From the NCBI RefSeq assembly GCF_002205165.1, contig NZ_NIVS01000007.1, forward strand, positions 1 through 64,000: a DNA stretch of 64,000 nt, given 5' to 3'. A model generated the notes under the pieces. That model saw only the letters and a list, made by a program, of their open reading frames with translations. It was not told where the DNA came from and made no database searches. Below are positions 55,382-63,913 of this stretch, one piece after another. The stretch is from Stenotrophomonas maltophilia. GTDB taxonomy: Bacteria > Pseudomonadota > Gammaproteobacteria > Xanthomonadales > Xanthomonadaceae. The translations under genes and the position numbers were made by a program. Position 1 is the first letter of the stretch, and every line of letters starts with the position of its first letter.

Positions 55382-55705
55382 TCAGCTCAGCGAGCCGATG
55401 ATCATCAGCAGCACCACGCCGAGCATGCTGCTGATCGACAACACCAGGCCGAGCACGGCGAACACGCGGCGGCGGTCTGCCTGCACTGCACCGGCTATGC
55501 CCAGGCCGAAGGCCACCAGTTGCATCAGGGCGGTGCCCATCAGGCCAAGACCGACCAGGATCGCCGACATCGAGGTCTCCTCCATGCCGCCCGGTGTGGT
55601 GGTCTCGATGATGCCGGCGACGACGATCAGGCCCAGCATCAACACGGCGCCGCACAGGGCGGTAATGAACGCGGCAATACCCATGCCGGAATGAGGGGTG
55701 TGCAT
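55382..55705 (-). CDS. Small membrane protein (paralogue pair, second)
   Basis: A 107-residue protein with three predicted transmembrane helices: GIAAFITALCGAVLMLGLIV, ILVGLGLMGTALMQLVAFGLG and VFAVLGLVLSISSMLGVVLL. It contains a short DRRR-F turn before the last helix, as in DUF4190-like proteins. AAGGAA lies six bases before ATG 55705. It resembles the preceding gene in layout (same helix order and a basic triplet before the last helix), so the two look like diverged tandem copies. Function unknown. Confidence 0.65.
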   Translation of the reverse strand: MHTPHSGMGIAAFITALCGAVLMLGLIVVAGIIETTTPGGMEETSMSAILVGLGLMGTALMQLVAFGLGIAGAVQADRRRVFAVLGLVLSISSMLGVVLLMIIGSLS

Positions 55706-55740
55706 CAGGGTTCCTTGTCGATGCGGCGGAACAGACGGTG

Positions 55741-56112
55741 TCAGTGGGCGAGGGCGGGCGCGGTCGGGGCCGCGGCGCCTGCGGGCGGATGCGACGCATG
55801 CCACTGGTCGCGGATCCAGCCGCCGAGCGAGAGCTGGGCGATCAGCACGCCCAGTGTCACCAGCAGCGCGATGATGCCGAACAGACGGCGCCGGCGTGGC
55901 TGCAGCACGCTGCCCAGGCCGAGCAGCAGGGCCAGGATCGCCAGGCCGACGCTGCTGCCCAGCAGGGCGGCCAGCGACCAGGGCAGCTCGCGCATCGCCG
56001 CGTGTTCGGGCGCATGGGCGTAATGCATGCTCAGCAGCAGCATCACCAGGCCCACGCCACTGACGATCAGCGCGGCGATGCCAAGCGCGGAATGACGGGT
56101 CTGTCGAGGCAT
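55741..56112 (-). CDS. Small membrane protein (paralogue pair, first)
   Basis: A 123-residue protein with three predicted transmembrane helices: ALGIAALIVSGVGLVMLLLS, LAALLGSSVGLAILALLLGLG and LFGIIALLVTLGVLIAQL, a PRRRRLF turn before the last, and an Ala/Pro-rich tail. The layout matches the next gene, which starts 35 nt downstream. The methyltransferase gene ends 68 nt upstream of its start in the same direction, so this pair may share its transcript. Confidence 0.65.
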   Translation of the reverse strand: MPRQTRHSALGIAALIVSGVGLVMLLLSMHYAHAPEHAAMRELPWSLAALLGSSVGLAILALLLGLGSVLQPRRRRLFGIIALLVTLGVLIAQLSLGGWIRDQWHASHPPAGAAAPTAPALAH

Positions 56113-56179
56113 GGGCGGCTCCGTGCCGGAAGGGGGCGCGAGTATGCGCGCGTGCGGCCGGTGGCGCGAGCCACGTCGA

Positions 56180-56902
56180 TCAAGCGGCGCGCGCACGATC
56201 GCCGACGATTAGCCAGTTGTTGAACGGGGTGTTGCCGTAAAGCGGTGTCATCCGCAGCTGCAGCCCGGCGCTCTCCAGAGGGGCGCGCAGGCTCCCGGCA
56301 TCGGGGTAGTGGCGTGGCCGCGTGCCCATCCAGCCGACCAGGTGCGCGAGCATGTCGGTGATGCGCGTGGTGCGATCGCGGCCACTGTTGTCGGCCAGCA
56401 TGGTGCGGATCACCAGCCGTGCACCGGGCGCCACGCGTGCGGCGGCCCCGTGCAGCAACCGGGTCTGGGCCGGGGCAGGCAGGTACTGCAACACGTCGAG
56501 CAGCGCCACGTTGCCGTGGTGGGCGGGCAGGGCGGCGCTGGCATCCACGCAGGTGAACCGGGCGTGCGGCAGCGCGGCGCGTGCGCTGGCACGCTCGGCG
56601 CGGGCAACTTTGTCGGCGTCGATATCCAGGCCGTGATACGCCAGCACATTGCCGTGCTGGTGCAGCACGTGGGCCAGCAGGCCCAGGCCGCAGCCGATAT
56701 CCAGCAAGGGCGCGGCAGGAGCATCATCCAGCGCGGCGAGCACCCCGGGATACAGCGGATCGCTGCCAAGTTTGCCGCGGCTGTAGTAGTAGTCGCGGCG
56801 GTTGCCGAACCGCTGTTCCGGCAGGAACGCCGTGGCGATCCGGCGGGCCTGTTCCCTGGCCAGCGGCAGCGCGGCCTCGCTCAGCGGCTTGGCTCCGCCC
56901 AC
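56180..56902 (-). CDS. Class I SAM-dependent methyltransferase
   Basis: A 240-residue methyltransferase. Motif I is PLLDIGCGLGLLAHVL, motif II is YHGLDIDADKVARAE, motif III-like VDASAALPAHHGNVALLDVL. The frame is Rossmann-like throughout. It resembles UbiG/trans-aconitate-type enzymes, and the acceptor cannot be assigned. Starts with GTG 56902, and its first 22 bases overlap the end of the SGNH hydrolase gene, so the two are coupled. Third gene of the aminotransferase-hydrolase-methyltransferase run. Confidence 0.83.
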   Translation of the reverse strand: MGGAKPLSEAALPLAREQARRIATAFLPEQRFGNRRDYYYSRGKLGSDPLYPGVLAALDDAPAAPLLDIGCGLGLLAHVLHQHGNVLAYHGLDIDADKVARAERASARAALPHARFTCVDASAALPAHHGNVALLDVLQYLPAPAQTRLLHGAAARVAPGARLVIRTMLADNSGRDRTTRITDMLAHLVGWMGTRPRHYPDAGSLRAPLESAGLQLRMTPLYGNTPFNNWLIVGDRARAA

Positions 56903-57501
56903 CGCACGCGCGTTACTTCAAACGCGCGCTGGTGCCACAACGCGTACATCGCGGCGGACGGATGCAGGCCATCATCGGCCAGCATGACGGTCTCGCCACC
57001 CCATTGGCGGCTCAGGTCGGTGATGTCCACAAACGCGACATCGTGCTCGGCGCAGATCGCTGCCGCCGCCGTGTTGTAGGCATCCAGTTCCTGCCCGATC
57101 TGCACGCGGTCGCGCCCGGATGCCACGGCATACGGGGTCACGCCCCAGTCGGGGATCGAGAGCACCAGCACCCGCGCGGCACGGTCCCCGGCGAAGGCCA
57201 GCGCGCGCTGCAGCAGGGCGGTGAAGCGCGGGCGGTACGCATCCACGCTGCGCCCCCGGTACTGATCATTCACCCCGATCAACAGGCTGACGAACGCGAA
57301 CGTGCCCTGGGGTGCAGCGGCATCGATACCGGCCTCGAGCTCGTCGGTGGTCCAGCCGGTGGTGGCGATGATCCTGGGATCGTCCACCGCCACGCCGATA
57401 TCGCGCAGGGCGGCGGCCAACTGCATCGGCCAGCGCCCGGCGGGGTCAACGCCTTCGCCGATCGTGTAGGAATCGCCCAGGGCCAGGTACGGCAGGCCCA
57501 T
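56881..57501 (-). CDS. SGNH/GDSL hydrolase
   Basis: A 206-residue esterase-fold protein without signal peptide. Block I is LALGDSYTIGEGV with the catalytic serine, block III is LIGVNDQYRGR with the Asn, and block V is MLADDGLHPSAAMYALW with the Asp-X-X-His pair. This is the SGNH-family order. Substrate unknown: lipids, acylated sugars and acyl-CoA are all seen in the family. It is coupled to the aminotransferase by a one-base stop/start overlap (TGATG) and to the methyltransferase by 22 bases. Confidence 0.87.
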   Translation of the reverse strand: MGLPYLALGDSYTIGEGVDPAGRWPMQLAAALRDIGVAVDDPRIIATTGWTTDELEAGIDAAAPQGTFAFVSLLIGVNDQYRGRSVDAYRPRFTALLQRALAFAGDRAARVLVLSIPDWGVTPYAVASGRDRVQIGQELDAYNTAAAAICAEHDVAFVDITDLSRQWGGETVMLADDGLHPSAAMYALWHQRAFEVTRVRWAEPSR

Positions 57502-58775
57502 CAGGCCACCGCGCTGCGCGGCTTGAGCGGCACCACCTTGGTGTTGGACTCGGCACGCCGTGCCAGTGCACGATCGATGCGCGCGAACACATCACGCATG
57601 ACCTCCGGCTCGGGCAGCAGGGTCACGCGGAAGTGGTGGCGGTAGGGCACGTTGAAGCTCGAGCCCGGGACCACCAGCACGCCTTCCTCGTTCATCAGTT
57701 CCAGCGCGAAATCATGGTCGTCGAAGCTGCGCGCCGCCGCACCGACCACCGCCGGGAACGCATACAGCGCACCGGCCGGGGCCACCAGTGACAGGTGCTC
57801 GCTGGCATTGCAGGCCTCGATCACTGCGCGGCGGGTTTCATACAGGCGGCCACCGGGCGCGCACAGCGGCGAGATCGTGTCCGGCCCGTTGACCGCCGCA
57901 TCGATGGCGTACTGGCCCGGCACGTTGGCGCACAGGCGCAGCGCACTGAGCAGATCCATCGCTGCACGGAACTCGCCCAGCCGCTCGGCCGCACCGGACA
58001 GCATCGCCCAGCCCACGCGCCAGCCGCAGGCGCGATGCACCTTGCTCAGGCCGCTGAAGGTGATGCACGGGTGGTCGCCCGCCAGTGGTGCGACGGCATG
58101 GAACTGCGCGTCGTCGTAGAGGATCTGGTCGTAGATCTCATCGACCATCAACAGCAGGTTGTGCTTGGCTGCGATGGCGACGATGCGCTCCAGCAGCTCA
58201 CGCGAGTAGCTGGCGCCGCTGGGGTTGTTCGGGTTGATCAGCACGATCGCGCGGGTGCGCGAGGACACCAGCGCCTCGATCTCGACCGGGTCGGGCTGGA
58301 AGCCGTTCTCCGGCGCGCAGCGGTAATAGACCGGGCGGCCATCGTTGAGGATGGTCGCGGCCGACCACAGGGGATAGTCGGGCGAGGGCACCAGCACTTC
58401 GTCGCCCGGGTTGAGCAGGGCGCGCAGCGACAGGTCGATCAACTCGCTGACGCCATTGCCGATGAACACCCGGTCCGGGTGCGCATCGGGTGCGCCACGG
58501 CGGGCATAGGCGGCGGCGATGGCTTCGCGCGCCTCCGGCAGGCCCTGCTGGTGGGTGTACGGATCGGTGCGGCCCATGTCATCGGCGATCGCGCGCTGCA
58601 GATGCTCGGGCGCCCGGAAGCCGAAGTTGCCGGGGTTGCCGATATTGAGCTTGATCAGCTTGCGGCCCTGGGCCTCCAGCTCCCGCGCTCGTCGCGCCAG
58701 TTCGCCCCGGATCTCGTAGCGGACTTCGGACAGGCGCTCGCGGGTGGCGAGCGGCTTCAGCGGGGGCGTGGACAT
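57501..58775 (-). CDS. PLP-dependent aminotransferase (AlaA-like, class I)
   Basis: A 424-residue fold-type I aminotransferase close to the alanine/valine-pyruvate aminotransferase AlaA group. LIKLNIGNPGNFGFRAPEHL, NGVSELIDLSLRAL, VPSPDYPLWSAA and VLINPNNPSGASYSRELL are the standard segments. VDEIYDQILYDDAQ holds the PLP-binding Asp and Tyr, and the Schiff-base lysine is in FSGLSKVHRACGWRVGW. It probably makes alanine from pyruvate and glutamate. The start MSTPPLKPLATRERLS follows family. Followed directly by the hydrolase and methyltransferase genes. Confidence 0.92.
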   Translation of the reverse strand: MSTPPLKPLATRERLSEVRYEIRGELARRARELEAQGRKLIKLNIGNPGNFGFRAPEHLQRAIADDMGRTDPYTHQQGLPEAREAIAAAYARRGAPDAHPDRVFIGNGVSELIDLSLRALLNPGDEVLVPSPDYPLWSAATILNDGRPVYYRCAPENGFQPDPVEIEALVSSRTRAIVLINPNNPSGASYSRELLERIVAIAAKHNLLLMVDEIYDQILYDDAQFHAVAPLAGDHPCITFSGLSKVHRACGWRVGWAMLSGAAERLGEFRAAMDLLSALRLCANVPGQYAIDAAVNGPDTISPLCAPGGRLYETRRAVIEACNASEHLSLVAPAGALYAFPAVVGAAARSFDDHDFALELMNEEGVLVVPGSSFNVPYRHHFRVTLLPEPEVMRDVFARIDRALARRAESNTKVVPLKPRSAVA

Positions 58776-58960
58776 GAACGGGCCGTCATTCAGGCATGGA
58801 AACCGCATGGTAGCGGAATTGTTGCGTTGCAGGGCAAGCGTTTCCGGCCGGATTCCGCGCCCTGGCAAGGCGGTTTCAGATGAAAGGAATTCCGCGCGTC
58901 CTGACCCGCGCCAGTCCCCCGCGGCGACGCCCGGTCGCCACACCCCTTAGAATGGGCACG

Positions 58961-60058
58961 ATGAGCGAACCCACTGATTACCTTGCCCTGCAGACCATTG
59001 GCTGGCCCTGGCCGGGCGGCCCGGAGCTGCCGGCCTGGCAGGCCCTGTTCGAGCAGTTCCCGCAGGCGCGCCCCGGCCGGGTGATCGAGCAGCATCGGAC
59101 CGGGTATATCGTCTCCGATGCGCCGGAAGCGGCGATCAAGACCGAGTCGCCGCCGGAGTGGCAGCGCCCGCGTTTCCCCAGCCACGAGCGGGCGGCGGTC
59201 GGCGACTGGGTACTGCTGGAGGGCATCAAGATCGTTGCTCTGCTCCCGCGCCGCACCGCGATCAAGCGGGGCGCGGCCGGCGAGCATTACCACCAGCAGG
59301 TGATCGCGGCCAACATCGATACGGTGTTCATCGTCTGCGGCCTGGATGCGGACTTCAACCCGCGCCGGATCGAGCGTTACCTGCTGCTGGTCGGCGGGGG
59401 TGGCGCGCAGCCGGTGGTGGTCCTGACCAAGGCCGACCAGACCGAATACAGCCAGGACGCGCTGGATGTGCTGGAAGAACTGGCGGCGCAGAACATCCCG
59501 CTGCTGGCGATCAACGGCAAGGACCCGGCCAGCGCCTCGGCGCTGCTGCCGTGGCTGGGCGCCGGCCAGACCGTGGTGCTGGTCGGCTCCTCCGGCGCCG
59601 GCAAGTCGACCCTGACCAACACGCTGCTCGGCGAGGAGCGGATGAAGACCGCCGATGTGCGCGTCAACGACTCGCGCGGGCGGCATACCACCACGCACCG
59701 CGCGCTGATTCCGCTGCCGGCCGGGGCCTGCCTGATCGACACCCCGGGCATGCGCGAGCTCAAGCCCACCGGTGAGGAAGCCCTGAGCGAAGGTGGCTTC
59801 TCCGACGTGGAGGCGCTGTCAGCGCAATGCCGGTTCCGCGACTGCGCGCACCAGCGCGAGCCGGGCTGTGCGATCCGCGCGGCCATCGAGGACGGCACGC
59901 TGGATGAAGAGCGCCTGCTCAACTACTTCAAGCTGAAAGAAGAAGTGGCCGCCGCCGCTGCCAAGCTGGCCGTGCGCCAGGCGCAGCAGGCCATCGAGCG
60001 CAAGCACGTCGGCAAGGGCGCGCAGTGGCGCCCGGGCGGAAAAGGCGGACGGAGATGA
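58961..60058 (+). CDS. rsgA: Small ribosomal subunit biogenesis GTPase RsgA
   Basis: Circularly permuted GTPase that acts in late 30S subunit maturation. The 365 residues show the permuted order: G4 TKADQ near 156, then G1 GSSGAGKST at 209-217, then G3 DTPGMRE near 260. The N-terminal OB-fold and C-terminal zinc-binding knuckle (Cys290, Cys295, His297, Cys303) are complete. ATG 58961 was chosen (MSEPTDYL); ATG 58952 is close. Divergent from the aminotransferase, with 185 nt between starts. Confidence 0.95.
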   Translation: MSEPTDYLALQTIGWPWPGGPELPAWQALFEQFPQARPGRVIEQHRTGYIVSDAPEAAIKTESPPEWQRPRFPSHERAAVGDWVLLEGIKIVALLPRRTAIKRGAAGEHYHQQVIAANIDTVFIVCGLDADFNPRRIERYLLLVGGGGAQPVVVLTKADQTEYSQDALDVLEELAAQNIPLLAINGKDPASASALLPWLGAGQTVVLVGSSGAGKSTLTNTLLGEERMKTADVRVNDSRGRHTTTHRALIPLPAGACLIDTPGMRELKPTGEEALSEGGFSDVEALSAQCRFRDCAHQREPGCAIRAAIEDGTLDEERLLNYFKLKEEVAAAAAKLAVRQAQQAIERKHVGKGAQWRPGGKGGRR

Positions 60059-60071
60059 TGGTTTAACCGGG

Positions 60072-60120
60072 ACGGGGGGAGTTAATCGGAGCGATTAACC
60101 ACCTCCGCCCCCGTTATCTT
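60072..60120 (+). terminator. Nested inverted repeat after rsgA
   Basis: Inner stem GTTAATCG-GAG-CGATTAAC (60081-60099), enclosed by an imperfect GC-rich outer stem (ACGGGGGGAG with CTCCGCCCCCGT), followed by TTATCTTTT. Probably a terminator for rsgA, but the inner palindrome is also of operator type for the gene that follows 17 nt later. Confidence 0.6.
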
Positions 60121-60136
60121 TTGCTACTGTCCGTTC

Positions 60137-61390
60137 ATGGACACGCCAATGACCGTGGATCGTGACGTTGCCCACCACACCGCGCTCGATGCCCAACTGG
60201 TCGAGACGGTAGGCGGGATCAAACTGCTGGGGCTGACCAGTTGGCCAGCTGCACTGCAGGCCCCGTTCCTGGCCAGCCTCGCCCGCGGTCAGCCGGTGCT
60301 GCCGCAGGTCGACTATCCCAGACTCGATTTCGCCGAGACCCGCCACCGGCTGGCCGCGATCAGCGCGCAATGCGATCCAGACCATCCCATCGGCCTGTAC
60401 GTACAGCGCTCGGCGCATAGCTGGGACCAGGCCGCCGGCCTGCTTGAATCGCTGGGAACCGCCGAGGTCGATCGTTACTCGGTGGAACTGTTCGGCGCGC
60501 CGGAACAGCCGCTGCCTGGCAACGGCCCCAGCACCCGCGACGCCGCCCGCCACTTCATCCAGATCGCACAGGAACTGGACCACGAGCTGCTCGCCCCGGA
60601 AGAACAGGTGCCGGTCTCGGCCACCGCGCTGCAGTTGCAGTTGCAGAGCGATCTGGATGCGTTCTTCGAGTCGCGCATCATCAGCGTCCAGCTCGATCCT
60701 GACCTCATCTCCAAGGCGGCCGCCGGCCCGAACCGGATCCGCCTGCGTACCAGCGCCCGCTTCAGCGCCTATGACCGCGCCCAGCTGTTCCACCACGAGG
60801 CGCTGGTGCATTCACTGACCGCACTCAACGGCCGCGAGCAGCCGCACCTGCCCAGCCTGGCGCTGTCCTCGCCACGGGTCACCGCGACCCAGGAAGGGCT
60901 GGCCACGTTTGCCGAGCAGATCACCGGCAGCATCGACATCGAGCGGCTCAAGCGCATCAGCCTGCGCACCGAAGCGATCGCGATGGCACGCGAAGGGGCG
61001 GATTTCATCCAGGTATTCCGCTATTTCTGCGAAGCAGGGCAGAACAACGAGGAGAGCTTCGCCTCTGCCCAGCGCGTGTTCCGCGGTGTGCCCCCGAGCG
61101 GTGGCGCGGCCTTCACCAAGGACACCGTGTACCTGCGCGGGCTGGTCTCGGTGCATACTTTTTTCCGCCACATGCTGGCCGAAGACCGCCTGCAGGTCTG
61201 CCGCTGGCTGTTCGCCGGCAAGATGTCGCTGACCGATGCGATCGCCTTCGCGCCGCTGTTCGAAGAGGGCATCCTGCGCCCGCCGCGTTGGCTCCCGCAC
61301 TGGGTCAGCCGCGCCAATGGGCTGGCCGGCATGCTCGCGTTTTCGCTGTTCGCCAACCGCATCCGCATGGATCAGCTCGCCCCCGAGTAG
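60137..61390 (+). CDS. DUF1704 protein with HExxxH metallopeptidase-like motif
   Basis: A 417-residue protein often labelled as a QEGLA-motif or flavohaemoglobin-expression-modulating protein. HEALVH (residues 220-225) and TQEGLATFAE with the second acidic residue Glu253 match the HExxxH plus Glu layout of the DUF1704 metallocarboxypeptidases such as human MATCAP (KIAA0895L), which removes C-terminal tyrosine from tubulin. No signal peptide. Bacterial substrates are unknown. The start could also be ATG 60149. It stands alone behind rsgA and a nested palindrome. Confidence 0.82.
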   Translation: MDTPMTVDRDVAHHTALDAQLVETVGGIKLLGLTSWPAALQAPFLASLARGQPVLPQVDYPRLDFAETRHRLAAISAQCDPDHPIGLYVQRSAHSWDQAAGLLESLGTAEVDRYSVELFGAPEQPLPGNGPSTRDAARHFIQIAQELDHELLAPEEQVPVSATALQLQLQSDLDAFFESRIISVQLDPDLISKAAAGPNRIRLRTSARFSAYDRAQLFHHEALVHSLTALNGREQPHLPSLALSSPRVTATQEGLATFAEQITGSIDIERLKRISLRTEAIAMAREGADFIQVFRYFCEAGQNNEESFASAQRVFRGVPPSGGAAFTKDTVYLRGLVSVHTFFRHMLAEDRLQVCRWLFAGKMSLTDAIAFAPLFEEGILRPPRWLPHWVSRANGLAGMLAFSLFANRIRMDQLAPE

Positions 61391-61565
61391 TGCCCGCCGC
61401 GTGTCGGCAGGCCCGTGCACTGTCTGCGTGCACCCCGTGCACCAGTGCGCACGGCATCGAGTCATCTGCGATGACCCGCACCGTAAAGATCCTTTCATCT
61501 TCCGCTCGCATGCTGGTCATGCACCTGCATTGCGCAGGTCATCTTCCCCCATGTAACGGACGACC

Positions 61566-63857
61566 ATGCTTACCCGACCCCTGACGATCGCGGTGGCGCT
61601 CGCGCTGTGCGCCGCCAACGCCCACGCTGCCGATGTAGACGCCACCGCCGCTGCCAACGTCGCGCTCAGCGCGCAGACCCTCGATACCGTTTCGGTGATC
61701 GGCCAGGGCGAGACCCGCCAGGTGCAGCGCATCACCGCCGTGGACAAGGAAGTGCTGCCGCCGGGCACCAGCGGCCAGAAGATCCTCGACCGCCTGCCAG
61801 GCGTCTCCGTGCAGTCCAACGATGCCTTCGGCGCCAATGAAGAATCGCAGACGATCAGCCTGCGCGGCTTCGACAAGAGCCGCCTGGGCTACACGCTCGA
61901 CGGCATCCCGCTGGGCGACAACAGCTACGGCAACTACAACGGCCTGAGCATCGCCCGTGCGCTGATCGCCGAGAACCTGGCCGGCGCGGAGCTGTCGCAG
62001 GGCATCGGCTCGCTGGGCGTCGCCTCGACCAGCAACCTCGGCGGCACTATCCAGTACTTCTCGCAGGACCCGTCCACCGAGTTCGGTGGCAAGGCCAGCG
62101 TCACCGTCGGCGACAACAACCAGCGCCGCGGCTACCTGCGCGTGGACACCGGCGACATCAACGGCTTCTCTGCGTACGTGTCCGGCGTGCACCAGGACGC
62201 AGACATGTGGGCCGAGCCGAACCAGAACCAGACCACCCGCCAGTTCAATGCCAAGGCGATCTGGAACGTGGGCGACAACCGCTTCGGCGCGTTTGCCGCT
62301 ACCTCCCGGGTCAGCCAGGCCAACTACGCCTACCTCTCCAAGAGCATGCTCGCGCGCGGCCTGGGCTGGGACTGGAACATCTACGCACCGGACTGGGATC
62401 GCGCGGTCGCCGCAGCGTACTGCGCACCGGGCACCTACAACGCGCAGAAGTGTGCGTTCACCGGTGGCGTCAACAGCATCGATGATGCGTACTACCAGAG
62501 CCGCGCGTTGCGCGACGACAACCTGTACTCGCTGGATGCCGATCTGGCCCTGGGCGACAGCGCGCGCCTGAAGCTGCTCGGCTACCACCACGAGAACCGC
62601 GGCCAGGGCCACTGGTGGGCACCGGGCCAGCCCTCCAACCCGGGGACGCCGGAGATGCTGCCGATCTCCATCCGCAGCACCAACTACACCATCAACCGCC
62701 AGGGCATCACCGCCGCACTGAGCTGGCAGTGGGGCATCCATTCGCTGGAAGCAGGGCTGTGGTACGAGCGCAACGACCACAACGTGGAGCGCAATTTCTA
62801 CTACATCACCGGCCCGTTCCTGGATGACGGCTACCTCAACCATCCGGACCGCCGCCTGTTCGACCAGGACTTCGACATCCGCACGCGCCAGTTCTACGTG
62901 CAGGACCGCATGCGCTTCCTGGACGACCGCCTGACCGTGGATGTGGGCATCAAGAGCCCGAATACCCGCATGACCGCCACTGCCAAGCCGGGCACCGAGG
63001 CCAGCTACGCCTCCGGCACCCTGACCGCCAAGGAATCGGTGCTGCCGCAGGCCGGTATCGGCTTCAAGCTGAGCCCGAACCAGGAAGTGTTCGCCTCGTA
63101 CTCGGAAAACATCGCCGCCTTCGTCGGTGGCGGCAGCGGCGGCCCGCTGCAGGTCTCGCCGGAATCCTTCGCGGCCAGCGCCGGGCTGGAGCCGGAAAAA
63201 TCCAAGACGCTCGAAGCCGGCTTCCGCACCTTCGGCGAGAAATACCAGGCCTCGATCGCGGCCTACCACGTGATGTTCGACAACCGCCTGCTCTCGCTCA
63301 ATCCCTGCACCAGCATCGAAGTCGGCACGCGCCCGGAGTGCATCACGCGCTTCATCAACGTCGGCTCGGTGAAGAGCCGCGGTGCGGAGCTGACCTTCAT
63401 CCTAAATCCGATCGACGGCCTGCAGTGGTACAACGCACTCTCCTGGAACAAGACCACCTACGAGGACAACTACACCTCGGGCGGTGCGATCGTGCCGGTG
63501 GCCGGCAAGATCACCGTCGATACGCCCGAGCGCATGGCCTCCAGCGAAATCAGCTGGAACCGGGATGGCTTCTTCGCGAGCTTGCGCGCGAAGTACACGG
63601 GCAAGCGGTACTACACCTACACCAACGACCAGTCGGTGCCGGGCGTGACCACCTTCGATGCGGGCATGGGGTATTCGTTCGGGCCGGGCATGGGCCTGCG
63701 CGATGTGAAGGTTTCGCTCAATGCGACCAACCTGACCAACAAGCGCTATGCCGGCCAGCTCAGTTCGTTCGCCCCGACGGATCCGACCGGCACCCGCTAT
63801 GCGATCCACGCCAGCGCGCCGCGCCAGCTGTTCATGACGGTCGCCGCGGAGTTCTGA
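61566..63857 (+). CDS. TonB-dependent receptor (FecA-like)
   Basis: Outer-membrane receptor of 763 residues. The signal peptide ends in NAHAAD; the TonB-box area is SAQTLDTVSVIGQGE, followed by a plug (ILDRLPGVSVQSNDAFGANE, ISLRGFDKSRLGYTLDGIPL, SQGIGSLGVASTSNLGGTIQ) and a barrel ending RQLFMTVAAEF with a terminal Phe. The plug with a long GYTLDGIPLGDNSYGNYNG segment resembles FecA-type and related ferric/organic acid receptors, but the ligand is not known. No siderophore or sugar genes are adjacent. A terminator follows. Confidence 0.9.
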   Translation: MLTRPLTIAVALALCAANAHAADVDATAAANVALSAQTLDTVSVIGQGETRQVQRITAVDKEVLPPGTSGQKILDRLPGVSVQSNDAFGANEESQTISLRGFDKSRLGYTLDGIPLGDNSYGNYNGLSIARALIAENLAGAELSQGIGSLGVASTSNLGGTIQYFSQDPSTEFGGKASVTVGDNNQRRGYLRVDTGDINGFSAYVSGVHQDADMWAEPNQNQTTRQFNAKAIWNVGDNRFGAFAATSRVSQANYAYLSKSMLARGLGWDWNIYAPDWDRAVAAAYCAPGTYNAQKCAFTGGVNSIDDAYYQSRALRDDNLYSLDADLALGDSARLKLLGYHHENRGQGHWWAPGQPSNPGTPEMLPISIRSTNYTINRQGITAALSWQWGIHSLEAGLWYERNDHNVERNFYYITGPFLDDGYLNHPDRRLFDQDFDIRTRQFYVQDRMRFLDDRLTVDVGIKSPNTRMTATAKPGTEASYASGTLTAKESVLPQAGIGFKLSPNQEVFASYSENIAAFVGGGSGGPLQVSPESFAASAGLEPEKSKTLEAGFRTFGEKYQASIAAYHVMFDNRLLSLNPCTSIEVGTRPECITRFINVGSVKSRGAELTFILNPIDGLQWYNALSWNKTTYEDNYTSGGAIVPVAGKITVDTPERMASSEISWNRDGFFASLRAKYTGKRYYTYTNDQSVPGVTTFDAGMGYSFGPGMGLRDVKVSLNATNLTNKRYAGQLSSFAPTDPTGTRYAIHASAPRQLFMTVAAEF

Positions 63858-63880
63858 TCTCCGCTTCCCAAGCCAGGGCT

Positions 63881-63913
63881 AGCCACCGACCATGAGTCGG
63901 TGGCTTTGCTTTG
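63881..63913 (+). terminator. Intrinsic terminator after the last TonB-dependent receptor
   Basis: Perfect 10-bp stem AGCCACCGAC / GTCGGTGGCT with a CATGA loop, then TTTGCTTTG. Confidence 0.85.
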
